Program-made: the position numbers and the translations under genes
The notes under the pieces: generated by a model
Database searches by the model: none
Seen by the model: the letters and a program-made list of their open reading frames with translations, nothing else
Told to the model about the DNA's origin: nothing
From: Salvelinus alpinus
Taxonomy: Eukaryota; Chordata; Actinopteri; Salmoniformes; Salmonidae
Reading direction: 5' to 3'
DNA: 64,000 bases
NCBI RefSeq assembly: GCF_045679555.1
Contig: NC_092094.1
Location: 14,646,612-14,710,611, forward strand
Part shown: one piece after another, positions 43,523 to 54,583 of the stretch
Numbering within the stretch: position 1 is the first letter of the stretch
Layout: each line of letters begins with the position of its first letter

Positions 43523-45022
43523 ATGCTGGTGACAGCATCATTCTGGGGGGATGTTTTTCAGTGGAAGGGACTGGGAGACTAGTCAGGATAGAGGGAAAGA
43601 TGAATGGAGTAAAGTACAGAGAGATCGTTGATGAAAACCTGCTCCAGAGCGCTCGGGACCTCAGACTGGGGCGAATGTTCACCTTCCAACAGAACAATGA
43701 CCCTAAGCACACAGCCAAGACAACACAGGAGTGGCTTCGGGACAAGTATCTGAAAGTCCTTGAGTGGCCCAGCCAGAGCCTGGACTTGAACTCGATCGAA
43801 CATCTCTGGAGAGACCTGAAAATAGCTGTGCAGTGACGCTTCCCATCCAACCTGACAGAGCTTGAGAGGATCTGCAGAGAAGAATGGGAGAAACTACGCT
43901 AAGCTTGTAGCGTCATACCCAAGAAGACTAGAGGCTGTAATCACTGGCGAAGGTGCTTCAACAAAGTGCTGAGTAAAGGGTTTGAATACTTATGTAAATT
44001 ATTTGCAATAAATTGTGTGTAGATTGATGAAAGAAAAAAAACAATTTCATCAATTTTAGAATAAGCCTGTAATGTAACAAAATGTGGAAAAAGTCAATGG
44101 GTCTGAATACTTTCCAAATGCACTAAATATCTGTGTGAAATTTGTTTTGATTTAGAATGGACCATTATCATGCACCTGTCTCGAAGCAACAGGGGCAGGG
44201 GGACAAATACATAATCTATGCACTTAAATAGCGAATGGAGGACGCTTTTCCCGTGGTTTTCATACCAGCCAGGTAGGCAATACTCCTGTTGTAAAGAGAA
44301 GCAATGTAATTAATATTAGGAAAGTTGAGAAATAAATATAGTAAGCCTAGCCTATAGCCTAGCCTGATGCGATCATCCTCTTTTTAATAGAGGCCATCAC
44401 TTGCATTTGCATAGCCTATAGAAATATTGCGCAACATGAGCTCATAGGCTCTCATGGAGTGTTTGAATAGATTTTCGATTACATTTGCATTGATGTCAGA
44501 GTGATTAGAGGGAGAATAGAGTGCTGAGTACCAGGCAGTTAGCAAGTTTGGTAGGCTACTAATGACCATCAGCAGCATCAGAATTTGGAGAAATCGAAAT
44601 ACCGTGATAAAACGGTCATGTGAGGTTTGATTGCATTCATGACCCATGACCGCTGGTGTGGCGGTAATATGGTTACCGTAACAGCCCTATTCTGGAAACT
44701 TTAAAGAACTCAGAAAGGCTGTTCTGTCAAAAATGTTGCAACGTCAATGGTTTTTTCACCCTGACAGAAACATTCTCTGAATGTCAGCACAACTGGACAG
44801 TTGTATTGTTTTGGAAATGTATCTCTTGTCCCATTACCACAATGTTCCCACAACCTAAAGAAACATTATGCGAACCTTTAAAGAACAGACAAAATGTGTG
44901 AACGTTTTTTGCACCCTAAAATAAACATTGTAGAATAATCCGCAGAACTGGACAGTTTTTGTGTTTTGGGAACATGTCTTTTGGGATGTCCCCGCAATGT
45001 TCTCACCAGACTGTTCCCACAA
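43523..45022 (+). repeat. Duplicated flank, copy of 38794-40293
   Basis: Every landmark of 38794-40293 (Tc1 transposase C-terminal frame, Tc1 right end, the DNA-element fragment, the inverted satellite) recurs at a constant offset of 4729 bp, up to the LTR junction. I saw no difference in the parts I compared by eye. It shows that a block including flank, LTR a, internal 1 and part of LTR b was duplicated in tandem. Confidence 0.93.
43561..43836 (+). pseudogene. Duplicate of the C-terminal Tc1 transposase fragment
   Basis: Identical reading ([47 protein letters not shown]) to the copy at 38787-39107, missing the first residues because the duplication begins within it. Confidence 0.85.
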
Positions 45023-45505
45023 TGTAACGGCTGTCCTCCTCCTCTTCATCAGAAGAGGAGGAGTAGGGATTTGACCAAAGCGCAGCGTGGTAATTAGACA
45101 TAATAATATTTATTTAAACAAGACGAAACACGAAACACTTGAAATGATTACAAAACAACAAAACGACGTAGACAGACCTGAATATGTGAAATTACATAAA
45201 ACATGAAGAACGCACGAACAGGAACAGACTACATACACTAACGACAACGAAACAGTCCCGTGTGGTGCGACATACACAGACACGGAAGACAATCACCCAC
45301 AAACAAACAGTGTGAAACAGCCAACCTATATATGGTTCTCAATCAGAGGAAAACGTCAAACACCTGTCTCTGATTGAGAACCATATAAGGCTAATTACAA
45401 GTGACCTAAACATAGAAACACAAAACATAGAATGCCCACCCCAACTCACGCCCTGACCAACTAAACACATACAAAAATAACATAAAACAGGTCAGGAACG
45501 TGACA
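45023..45505 (-). repeat. LTR c (483 bp)
   Basis: Same as LTR a, including its ATCA hairpin loop, at +4729 bp. Confidence 0.9.
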
Positions 45506-47441
45506 GAACCCCCCCCTCAAGGTGCGAACTCCGGACGCACCACCAAAAGTCTAGGGGAGGGTCTGGGTGGGCATCTGTCCACGGTGGTGGCTCAGGCTCT
45601 GGGCGTGGTTCCCATCCCACCATAATACATCCCCACTTTTTTATCCCCCTCACAATGCCCACCCTCCAAATAACCCCACCTAAATTAAGGGGCATCAACA
45701 GGATAAGGAGCAGCACCGGAATGAGGGGCAACACTGGAATGAGGGGCAACACCAGAATGAGGGGCAACACCAGAATGAGGGGCAACACCAGAATGAGGGG
45801 CAACACCAGAATGACTGGCGGATCCTGGCTGGCTGGCTCTGGACGCTCTTGGCTGACGGAAGGCTCTGGACGGTCATGGCTCGCTGACGGCTCTGGACGG
45901 TCATGGCTCGCTGACGGCTCTGGACGGTCATGGCTCGTTGACGGCTCTGGACGGTCATGGCTCGTTGACGGCTCTGGACGGTCATGGCTCGCTGACGGCT
46001 CTGGACGGTCATGGCTCGCTGACGGCTCTGGACGGTCATGGCTCGCTGACGGCTCTGGACGGTCATGGCTCGCTGACGGCTCTGGACGGTCATGGCTCGC
46101 TGACGGCTCTGGACGGTCATGGCTCGCTGGCTCTGGCTGATCCGGTCTGGCGGAAAGCTCTGGCTGATCCGGTCTGGCGGAAGGCTCTGGCTGATCCGGT
46201 CTGGCGGAAGGCTCTGGCTGATCCGGTCTGGCGGAAGGCTCTGGCTGATCCGGTCTGGCGGAAGGCTCTAGCGGCTCCTGTCTGGCGGACGGCTCTAGCG
46301 GCTCCTGTCTGGCGGACGGCTCTGTAGGCTCATGGCAGACGGGCGGCTTTGCAGGCTCATGGCAGACGGGCGGCTTTGCAGGCTCATGGCAGACGGACAG
46401 TTCAGACAGCGTATGGCAGACGGGCAGTTCAGGCGCCGCTGGGCAGACGGGCAGTTCAGGCGCCGCTGGGCAGACGGGCAGTTCAGGCGCCGCTGGGCAG
46501 ACGGGCAGTTCAGGCGCCGCTGGGCAGACGGGCAGTTCAGGCGCCGCTGGGCAGACGGGCAGTTCAGGCGCCGCTGGGCAGACGGGCAGTTCAGGCGCCG
46601 CTGGGCAGACGGGCAGTTCAGGCGCCGCTGGGCAGACGGCAGACTCTGGCCGGCTGAGACGCACTATAGGCCTGGTGCGTGGTACCGGAACTGGAGGTAC
46701 CGGGCTAAGGACACGCACCTTCAGGCTAGTGCGGGGAACAACAACAGGGCACACTGGACTCTCGTGGCGCACTCTAGGCCTGGTGCGTGGTACCGGCACT
46801 GGTGGCACCGGGCTGAGGGCACGCATATCAGGATTAGTACGGGGAGAAGAAACAGTGTGTACAGGGCTCTGGAGACGCACAGGTGGCTTAGTGCGTGGTG
46901 CCGGAACTGGAGGCACTGGGCTGGAGACACGCACCATAGGCAGAGTACGTGGAGGAGGAACAGGGCTCTGAAAACGCACTGGAAGCCTGGTGCGTGGTAT
47001 AGGCACTGTTGGTACTAGGCTGGGGCGGGGAGGTGGCGCCGGAAATACCGGACCGTGCAGGCGTACTGGCTCTCTTGAGCATTGAGCCTGCCCAACCTTA
47101 CCTGGTTGAATGCTCCCGGTCGCCCGACCAGTGCGGGGAGGTGGAATAACCCGCACCGGGCTATGTAGGCGAACCGGGGAAACCATGCGTAAGGCAGGTG
47201 CCATGTATGCCGGCCCGAGGAGACGCACTGGAGACCAGACGCGTTGAGCCGGCCTCATGACACCTGGCTCAATGCCCAATCTAGCCCTACCAGTGCGGGG
47301 AGGTGGAATAACCCGCACTGGGCTATGCACACGTACAGGAGACACCGTGCGCTCTACTGCGTAACACGGTGTCTGCCCGTACTCTCGCTCTCCACGGTAA
47401 GTACAGGGAGTGGGCGCAGGTCTCCTACCTGACTTCGCCAC
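45492..47441 (-). CDS. Proline-rich repeat protein frame of internal region 2
   Basis: About 649 codons, like internal region 1 but with eight PAAPELPVC nonamers instead of seven (27 bp longer). The G run before the frame on this strand is 11 long rather than 10, so the frame cannot be extended as far and is entered at a GTG (MAKSGRRPAPT). Confidence 0.4.
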   Translation of the reverse strand: MAKSGRRPAPTPCTYRGEREYGQTPCYAVERTVSPVRVHSPVRVIPPPRTGRARLGIEPGVMRPAQRVWSPVRLLGPAYMAPALRMVSPVRLHSPVRVIPPPRTGRATGSIQPGKVGQAQCSREPVRLHGPVFPAPPPRPSLVPTVPIPRTRLPVRFQSPVPPPRTLPMVRVSSPVPPVPAPRTKPPVRLQSPVHTVSSPRTNPDMRALSPVPPVPVPRTRPRVRHESPVCPVVVPRTSLKVRVLSPVPPVPVPRTRPIVRLSRPESAVCPAAPELPVCPAAPELPVCPAAPELPVCPAAPELPVCPAAPELPVCPAAPELPVCPAAPELPVCPAAPELPVCHTLSELSVCHEPAKPPVCHEPAKPPVCHEPTEPSARQEPLEPSARQEPLEPSARPDQPEPSARPDQPEPSARPDQPEPSARPDQPELSARPDQPEPASHDRPEPSASHDRPEPSASHDRPEPSASHDRPEPSASHDRPEPSASHDRPEPSTSHDRPEPSTSHDRPEPSASHDRPEPSASHDRPEPSVSQERPEPASQDPPVILVLPLILVLPLILVLPLILVLPLIPVLPLIPVLLLILLMPLNLGGVIWRVGIVRGIKKWGCIMVGWEPRPEPEPPPWTDAHPDPPLDFWWCVRSSHLEGGVLSRS

Positions 47442-47503
47442 TCTCCCTTTAAGCCCCCCCCCCCAAGAAATTTTTGGGGTTTACTCACAGGCTTCCTACC
47501 GCG

Positions 47504-47908
47504 TCATCGTGCTGCCTCCATTCGCCGGTATCCCTCCTCGCACTGCGCCAGAGAATCCCAGGCGGGCTCCGGCACTCGCCCTGGGTCGATCGACCACCTG
47601 TCGATCTCCTCCCACGTAGTGTAGCCCAGATCTTTTTCCTGCTTCCGCGCTAGCTCCTCATATCGCCGCCTCTCTGCTTTCGCTGCCTCCAGCTCAGCTT
47701 TGGGGCGGCGATATTCTCCTGGTTGAGCCCAGGGTCCTTTACCGTCCAATATTTCCTCCCATGTCCACGAGTCCTGGTTTCCTTGTTGCGCTCTCCCACG
47801 CCGCTTGGTCACTGTTGGGTGGGTGATTCTGTAACGGCTGTCCTCCTCCTCTTCATCCGAAGAGGAGGAGTAGGGATTTGACCAAAGCGCAGCGTGGTAA
47901 TTAGACAT
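47504..47908 (-). CDS. Acidic/charged frame of internal region 2, starting in the LTR
   Basis: 134 codons, starts MSNYHAALWSNPYSSSSDEE in LTR d and ends at the same TGA position as in region 1 (RRMEAAR). It differs by ARKQEK for GKQEK-type changes. Same interpretation as for 42747-43151. Confidence 0.4.
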   Translation of the reverse strand: MSNYHAALWSNPYSSSSDEEEEDSRYRITHPTVTKRRGRAQQGNQDSWTWEEILDGKGPWAQPGEYRRPKAELEAAKAERRRYEELARKQEKDLGYTTWEEIDRWSIDPGRVPEPAWDSLAQCEEGYRRMEAAR

Positions 47909-48312
47909 AATAATATTTATTTAAACAAGACGAAACACGAAACACTTGAAATGATTACAAAACAACAAAACGACGTAGACAGACCTGAATATGTGAAATT
48001 ACATAAAACATGAAGAACGCACGAACAGGAACAGACTACATACACTAACGACAACGAAACAGTCCCGTGTGGTGCGACATACACAGACACGGAAGACAAT
48101 CACCCACAAACAAACAGTGTGAAACAGCCAACCTATATATGGTTCTCAATCAGAGGAAAACGTCAAACACCTGTCTCTGATTGAGAACCATATAAGGCTA
48201 ATTACAAGTGACCTAAACATAGAAACACAAAACATAGAATGCCCACCCCAACTCACGCCCTGACCAACTAAACACATACAAAAATAACATAAAACAGGTC
48301 AGGAACGTGACA
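47830..48312 (-). repeat. LTR d (483 bp)
   Basis: Full length, hairpin loop ATCC, shared by internal regions 2 and 3. Confidence 0.9.
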
Positions 48313-50272
48313 GAACCCCCCCCTCAAGGTGCGAACTCCGGACGCACCACCAAAAGTCTAGGGGAGGGTCTGGGTGGGCATCTGTCCACGGTGGTGGCTC
48401 AGGCTCTGGGCGTGGTTCCCATCCCACCATAATACATCCCCACTTTTTTATCCCCCTCACAATGCCCACCCTCCAAATAACCCCACCTAAATTAAGGGGC
48501 ATCAACAGGATAAGGAGCAGCACCGGAATGAGGGGCAACACTGGAATGAGGGGCAACACCAGAATGAGGGGCAACACCAGAATGAGGGGCAACACCAGAA
48601 TGAGGGGCAACACCAGAATGACTGGCGGATCCTGGCTGGCTGGCTCTGGACGCTCTTGGCTGACGGAAGGCTCTGGACGGTCATGGCTCGCTGACGGCTC
48701 TGGACGGTCATGGCTCGCTGACGGCTCTGGACGGTCATGGCTCGTTGACGGCTCTGGACGGTCATGGCTCGTTGACGGCTCTGGACGGTCATGGCTCGCT
48801 GACGGCTCTGGACGGTCATGGCTCGCTGACGGCTCTGGACGGTCATGGCTCGCTGACGGCTCTGGACGGTCATGGCTCGCTGACGGCTCTGGACGGTCAT
48901 GGCTCGCTGACGGCTCTGGACGGTCATGGCTCGCTGGCTCTGGCTGATCCGGTCTGGCGGAAAGCTCTGGCTGATCCGGTCTGGCGGAAGGCTCTGGCTG
49001 ATCCGGTCTGGCGGAAGGCTCTGGCTGATCCGGTCTGGCGGAAGGCTCTGGCTGATCCGGTCTGGCGGAAGGCTCTAGCGGCTCCTGTCTGGCGGACGGC
49101 TCTAGCGGCTCCTGTCTGGCGGACGGCTCTGTAGGCTCATGGCAGACGGGCGGCTTTGCAGGCTCATGGCAGACGGGCGGCTTTGCAGGCTCATGGCAGA
49201 CGGACAGTTCAGACAGCGTATGGCAGACGGGCAGTTCAGGCGCCGCTGGGCAGACGGGCAGTTCAGGCGCCGCTGGGCAGACGGGCAGTTCAGGCGCCGC
49301 TGGGCAGACGGGCAGTTCAGGCGCCGCTGGGCAGACGGGCAGTTCAGGCGCCGCTGGGCAGACGGGCAGTTCAGGCGCCGCTGGGCAGACGGGCAGTTCA
49401 GGCGCCGCTGGGCAGACGGGCAGTTCAGGCGCCGCTGGGCAGACGGCAGACTCTGGCCGGCTGAGACGCACTATAGGCCTGGTGCGTGGTACCGGAACTG
49501 GAGGTACCGGGCTAAGGACACGCACCTTCAGGCTAGTGCGGGGAACAACAACAGGGCACACTGGACTCTCGTGGCGCACTCTAGGCCTGGTGCGTGGTAC
49601 CGGCACTGGTGGCACCGGGCTGAGGGCACGCATATCAGGATTAGTACGGGGAGAAGAAACAGTGTGTACAGGGCTCTGGAGACGCACAGGTGGCTTAGTG
49701 CGTGGTGCCGGAACTGGAGGCACTGGGCTGGAGACACGCACCATAGGCAGAGTACGTGGAGGAGGAACAGGGCTCTGAAAACGCACTGGAAGCCTGGTGC
49801 GTGGTATAGGCACTGTTGGTACTAGGCTGGGGCGGGGAGGTGGCGCCGGAAATACCGGACCGTGCAGGCGTACTGGCTCTCTTGAGCATTGAGCCTGCCC
49901 AACCTTACCTGGTTGAATGCTCCCGGTCGCCCGACCAGTGCGGGGAGGTGGAATAACCCGCACCGGGCTATGTAGGCGAACCGGGGAAACCATGCGTAAG
50001 GCAGGTGCCATGTATGCCGGCCCGAGGAGACGCACTGGAGACCAGACGCGTTGAGCCGGCCTCATGACACCTGGCTCAATGCCCAATCTAGCCCTACCAG
50101 TGCGGGGAGGTGGAATAACCCGCACCGGGCTATGCACACGTACAGGAGACACCGTGCGCTCTACTGCGTAACACAGTGTCTGCCCGTACTCTCGCTCTCC
50201 ACGGTAAGTACAGGGAGTGGGCGCAGGTCTCCTACCTGACTTCGCCACTCTCCCTTTAAGCCCCCCCCCCAA
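48299..50272 (-). CDS. Proline-rich repeat protein frame of internal region 3
   Basis: About 657 codons, eight PAAPELPVC nonamers, nearly identical to region 2. It begins near the 10-base G run (50261-50270) in the frame one base on from the acidic frame that overlaps it at the left edge. Confidence 0.4.
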   Translation of the reverse strand: MGGGLKGRVAKSGRRPAPTPCTYRGEREYGQTLCYAVERTVSPVRVHSPVRVIPPPRTGRARLGIEPGVMRPAQRVWSPVRLLGPAYMAPALRMVSPVRLHSPVRVIPPPRTGRATGSIQPGKVGQAQCSREPVRLHGPVFPAPPPRPSLVPTVPIPRTRLPVRFQSPVPPPRTLPMVRVSSPVPPVPAPRTKPPVRLQSPVHTVSSPRTNPDMRALSPVPPVPVPRTRPRVRHESPVCPVVVPRTSLKVRVLSPVPPVPVPRTRPIVRLSRPESAVCPAAPELPVCPAAPELPVCPAAPELPVCPAAPELPVCPAAPELPVCPAAPELPVCPAAPELPVCPAAPELPVCHTLSELSVCHEPAKPPVCHEPAKPPVCHEPTEPSARQEPLEPSARQEPLEPSARPDQPEPSARPDQPEPSARPDQPEPSARPDQPELSARPDQPEPASHDRPEPSASHDRPEPSASHDRPEPSASHDRPEPSASHDRPEPSASHDRPEPSTSHDRPEPSTSHDRPEPSASHDRPEPSASHDRPEPSVSQERPEPASQDPPVILVLPLILVLPLILVLPLILVLPLIPVLPLIPVLLLILLMPLNLGGVIWRVGIVRGIKKWGCIMVGWEPRPEPEPPPWTDAHPDPPLDFWWCVRSSHLEGGVLSRS

Positions 50273-50714
50273 TAAATTTTTGGGGTTTACTCACAGGCTT
50301 CCTACCGCGTCGTCGTGCTGCCTCCATTCGCCGGTATCCCTCCTCGCACTGCGCCAGAGAATCCCAGGCGGGCTCCAGCACTCGCCCTGGGTCGATCGAC
50401 CACCTGTCGATCTCCTCCCACGTAGTGTAGCCCAGATCTTTTTCCTGCTTCCGCGCTAGCTCCTCATATCGCCGCCTCTCTGCTTTCGCTGCCTCCAGCT
50501 CAGCTTTGGGGCGGCGATATTCTCCTGGTTGAGCCCAGGGTCCTTTACCGTCCAATATTTCCTCCCATGTCCACGAGTCCTGGTTTCCTTGTTGCGCTCT
50601 CCCACGCCGCTTGGTCACTGTTTGGTGGGTGATTCTGTAACGGCTGTCCTCCTCCTCTTCATCCGAAGAGGAGGAGTAGGGATTTGACCAAAGCGCAGCG
50701 TGGTAATTAGACAT
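50256..50714 (-). CDS. Acidic/charged frame of internal region 3, longest copy
   Basis: 152 codons. Unlike regions 1 and 2 it has CGA instead of TGA after MEAA-R and reads on (RRRGRKPVSKPQKFIGGGA) into the G run, stopping at TAA 50256-50258. It overlaps the start of the proline-rich frame by about 17 bases in a different frame. The start ATG is inside LTR e. Confidence 0.42.
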   Translation of the reverse strand: MSNYHAALWSNPYSSSSDEEEEDSRYRITHQTVTKRRGRAQQGNQDSWTWEEILDGKGPWAQPGEYRRPKAELEAAKAERRRYEELARKQEKDLGYTTWEEIDRWSIDPGRVLEPAWDSLAQCEEGYRRMEAARRRGRKPVSKPQKFIGGGA

Positions 50715-51118
50715 AATAATATTTATTTAAACAAGACGAAACACGAAACACTTGAAATGATTACAAAACAACAAAACGACGTAGACAGACCTGAATATGT
50801 GAAATTACATAAAACATGAAGAACGCACGAACAGGAACAGACTACATACACTAACGACAACGAAACAGTCCCGTGTGGTGCGACATACACAGACACGGAA
50901 GACAATCACCCACAAACAAACAGTGTGAAACAGCCAACCTATATATGGTTCTCAATCAGAGGAAAACGTCAAACACCTGTCTCTGATTGAGAACCATATA
51001 AGGCTAATTACAAGTGACCTAAACATAGAAACACAAAACATAGAATGCCCACCCCAACTCACGCCCTGACCAACTAAACACATACAAAAATAACATAAAA
51101 CAGGTCAGGAACGTGACA
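50636..51118 (-). repeat. LTR e (483 bp)
   Basis: Full length, the 5' LTR of the element in its - strand orientation. It is followed on + by the CACAA target duplication. Confidence 0.9.
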
Positions 51119-51123
51119 CACAA

Positions 51124-51758
51124 CTTAATCAATCAATCAATCAATCAATCAAATGTATTTATAAAGCCCTTCTTACATCAGCTGATGTCACAAAGTGCTG
51201 TACAGAAACCCAGCCTAAAACCCCAAACATCCAGCAATGCAGGTGTAGAAGCACCATGGCTAGGAAAAACTCCCTAGAAAGGCCAGAACCTAGGAAGAAG
51301 CCTAGAGAGGAACCAGGCTATGAGGGGTGGCAAGTCCTCTTCTGGCTGTGCCGGGTGTAGATTATAACAGAACATGGCCAAGATGTTTAAATGTTCATAG
51401 ATGACCAGCAGGGTCAAATAATAATAATCACAGTAGTTGTCGAGGGTGCAACAGGTCAGCACCTCAGGAGTAAATGTCAGCTGGCTTTTCATAGCCGATC
51501 ATTCAGAGTATCTCTACCGCTCCTGCTGTCTCTAGAGAGTTGAAAACAGCAGGTCTGGGACAGGTAGCACGTCCGGTGAACAGGTCAGGGTTCCATAGCC
51601 GCAGGCAGAACAGTTGAAACTGGAGCAGCAGCACGGCCGGGTGGACTGGGGACAGCAAGGAGTCATCAGGCCAGGTAGTCCTGAGGCATGGTCCTAGGGC
51701 TCAGGTCCTCCAAGGGAGAGAAAGAAAGAGAGAAAGAAAGAGAGAGAGAAAGAGAGAG

Positions 51759-51801
<43 letters not shown>

Positions 51802-52217
51802 AAAAGAGAGAAAGAGAGAGCGAATTAGAGAGAGCATACTTAAATTCACACAGGACACTGGATAAGACAGGAGAAATACTCCAGATATAACAGACAGACC
51901 CTAGCCCCCCGACACATAAACTACCGCAGCATAAATACTGGAGGCTGAGACAGGAGGGGTCGAGAGACACTGTGGCCCCATCCGATGATACCCCCGGACA
52001 GGGCCAAACAGGCAGGATATAACCCCACCCACTTTGTCAAACCACAGCCCCCACACCACTAGAGGGATATCTTCAACCACCAACTTACCATCCTGAGACA
52101 AGGCTGAGTGTATCCCACATAGATCTCCGCCACGGCACAACCCAAGGGGGGGGCGCCAACCCGGACAGGAAGATCGCGTCAGTGACTCAACCCACTCAAG
52201 TGACGCACCCCTCATAG
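51124..52217 (-). mobile_element. LINE-like retroelement fragment with ATTG-type tail
   Basis: On + it starts with (TCAA)n, which on the - strand is a 3' simple-repeat tail, as in non-LTR retroelements. It continues TTATAAAGCCCTTCTTACAT, CAAAGTGCTGTACAGAAACC CAGCC, GAACCAGGCTATGAGGGGTG and CCCCCGACACATAAACTACC, a ~1.1 kb block I recall as highly repeated in salmonids, with no intact protein frame. An internal GA-rich tract is at 51716-51830. It is inserted only a few bases beyond the LTR array's target duplication. Confidence 0.6.
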
Positions 52218-52218
52218 G

Positions 52219-52305
52219 GAACCTTCATTCTGGGAACCTTTAAAGAACAGACAAAATGTGTTCTGGGAACGTTCTTGCAACATCAGGAGAATGTTTTATA
52301 CAAAT
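52219..52305 (-). repeat. Continuation of the inverted satellite
   Basis: ATTCTGGGAACCTTTAAAGA ACAGACAAAATGTGTTCTGG GAACG is the sequence expected to follow ACTGTTCCCACAA at 40293, so the satellite unit is resumed after the LTR array and the LINE-like fragment. Confidence 0.8.
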
Positions 52306-52701
52306 ATTGTGTATTGAGTGACAGTTATTATAATTTTTTTTACAGCTGCAGTTATCTCTCCTAACAACTCCCAGATTGGGATCTTTTGATTTCCTCTTTT
52401 ACTCTGACCACGCTTGTGACGCTACAAACAGACTGTCTCGGAGACGAGTACATTCACCTGACCTTCACTCATCTTGAAACAATGTACTCTTCCTCTGACC
52501 TCCATTTTGTGATAGGCTAAGGTCTCTCTTGTTTTTAAACAGACAAACATTGTGGTTTTATGACTTATGATTTGCTATTGGACATGACTCTAGATCACTC
52601 CTGCCCTCCATCTTCATCCAAGTCATTGAGGATATGTGATTGAGTTATTGACTGAGAGGGGACCACTAAATTACTGTTTGTCTGTTTTAGTGAGCAACTC
52701 A

Positions 52702-52892
<191 letters not shown>

Positions 52893-53540
52893 AAATATAC
52901 ACACACACCCCATCTGCTGAATGAACCAGCCAGGCCGCGGCTGGGCCATTAATGGCTCAAGCATCAATCAGGGTTTACAGAAGCAGGATGGATCACGGAT
53001 CTCCCTGGTCAGCAGTTAACCCAGGTTTCTAGTGACCCACCAGGTGATAAATATCCTGACTGGATTTAGTCACTGCTGATGGATGATGTTGTGACCGCTA
53101 AATGAAGATTGAGGATATTAAGATTATTACTGCTCTGTTCCACTCTCTCCATCTTGACAGTGGGGATCTCTTAGCAGCAGGCTAAACCTCTTGCAAAAGG
53201 AAACAGTGAGGTGGAGAGCCATGGAGGACACCCTGTGCACCCAAGGGGACCAAGAGGATTGAGTTAAGTCAATTAAGTGTCTCTCTCTCCTTATACTTCC
53301 CATGCAATTGTAATTGTTCCCCTCTAATCAGGGACTGATTTAGACCTGGGATACCAGGTGTCTGCAATTAACTATCAGGTAGAACAGAAGACCATCAGGC
53401 TCCGGACCTCGTAGGGTAAGAGTTGAGTGAGTACCCCTGCCCTAGAGCTCAGGGTCATTATACAGGAGGGGACAGTACCTCGTAGTTCATACTCTCTACC
53501 AGTAGATGGCGACAACAGTTATATAACATCTATGGAACAG

Positions 53541-53595
53541 CCCTTAGCCGTGGTATATTGGCCATATACCACGCCCCTTGTGCCTTATTGCTGTA
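53541..53595. repeat. Fragment of a GGTATATTGGCCATATACCA-type repeat
   Basis: CCGTGGTATATTGGCCATATACCACG is a perfect-looking palindrome followed by GTGCCTTATTGCTGTAA. I recall the phrase from repeated salmonid DNA. Only a fragment is present. Confidence 0.4.
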
Positions 53596-54180
53596 ATGGA
53601 ATAGCCATTGCTACATTAGTCCGGGCTACATTAGGAAGAGATTATATTAATTGACCATAGAATGTTCATGCCATAGGCTACCCATAAAATCTGTGGAAAT
53701 CTGCTCCTGGCGATACGTACTGGCCTATGAGTTCTTGTACACAGAAACAACATGTTGTCACAAATATCTTTGTTAATCAGACCTGTGGTATACACCGTAA
53801 AAGCACAATTGTTAGGCAACTTGCTGCAATAGGATTGATTTTCTCAAATAAAATTTCGATGAGGAGACACACAACAAAAAATGTGTGTGTGAAAATGTTG
53901 TTGAGAAAACTCACAATCCCATTGCAGCTGGTTGCCTTACAAATGTGTTTTGAATCAACATATTTTTTTACGGTGTAGTAGTGGTAGTGTGTGTCATTCT
54001 TGTACCGTGTGTCATACGGTGGGGTTGACAGGTTCCACATACCAACCACACAGTAATTGCAGTGTGAAGATGTGAGGTTGACCACCCCGACCACCATCCA
54101 ACTGACCTTTTCCTCCTCAGCTGCTGTTCAGGGGAAGTGGAATCCACCATCAACACATCCACCTCCACCTCCACCCTTCA

Positions 54181-54583
<403 letters not shown>

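Larger units (their letters stand above)
40294..51118 (-). mobile_element. Non-autonomous LTR-element array: five LTRs, three internal regions
   Basis: Order along +: LTR, internal 1, partial LTR, flank copy, LTR, internal 2, LTR, internal 3, LTR. The whole array is flanked by the same five bases, CACAA (40289-40293 and 51119-51123), as expected of a single LTR-element insertion. Element orientation is - strand: the LTR then reads TGTCACG...CCGTTACA with AATAAA inside, and a G-rich polypurine-like run precedes the downstream LTR. No reverse transcriptase, protease, RNase H or integrase motif was found in any internal region, so it must depend on another element. Extra units presumably arose by unequal exchange between LTRs. 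Confidence 0.82.

Noticed and set aside
50230-50300. Splicing (CCT then GTGAGT as donor, TCAG as acceptor) to join the acidic and proline-rich frames of the LTR element
   Set aside because: The donor would be phase 0 and the acceptor phase 1, so this pair does not restore a common frame; the intron would also be only about 60 bases.
40294-51118. Complete autonomous retrovirus or gypsy element
   Set aside because: No reverse transcriptase, protease, integrase or envelope motif in any of the three bodies, and no convincing tRNA primer site beside the LTR.
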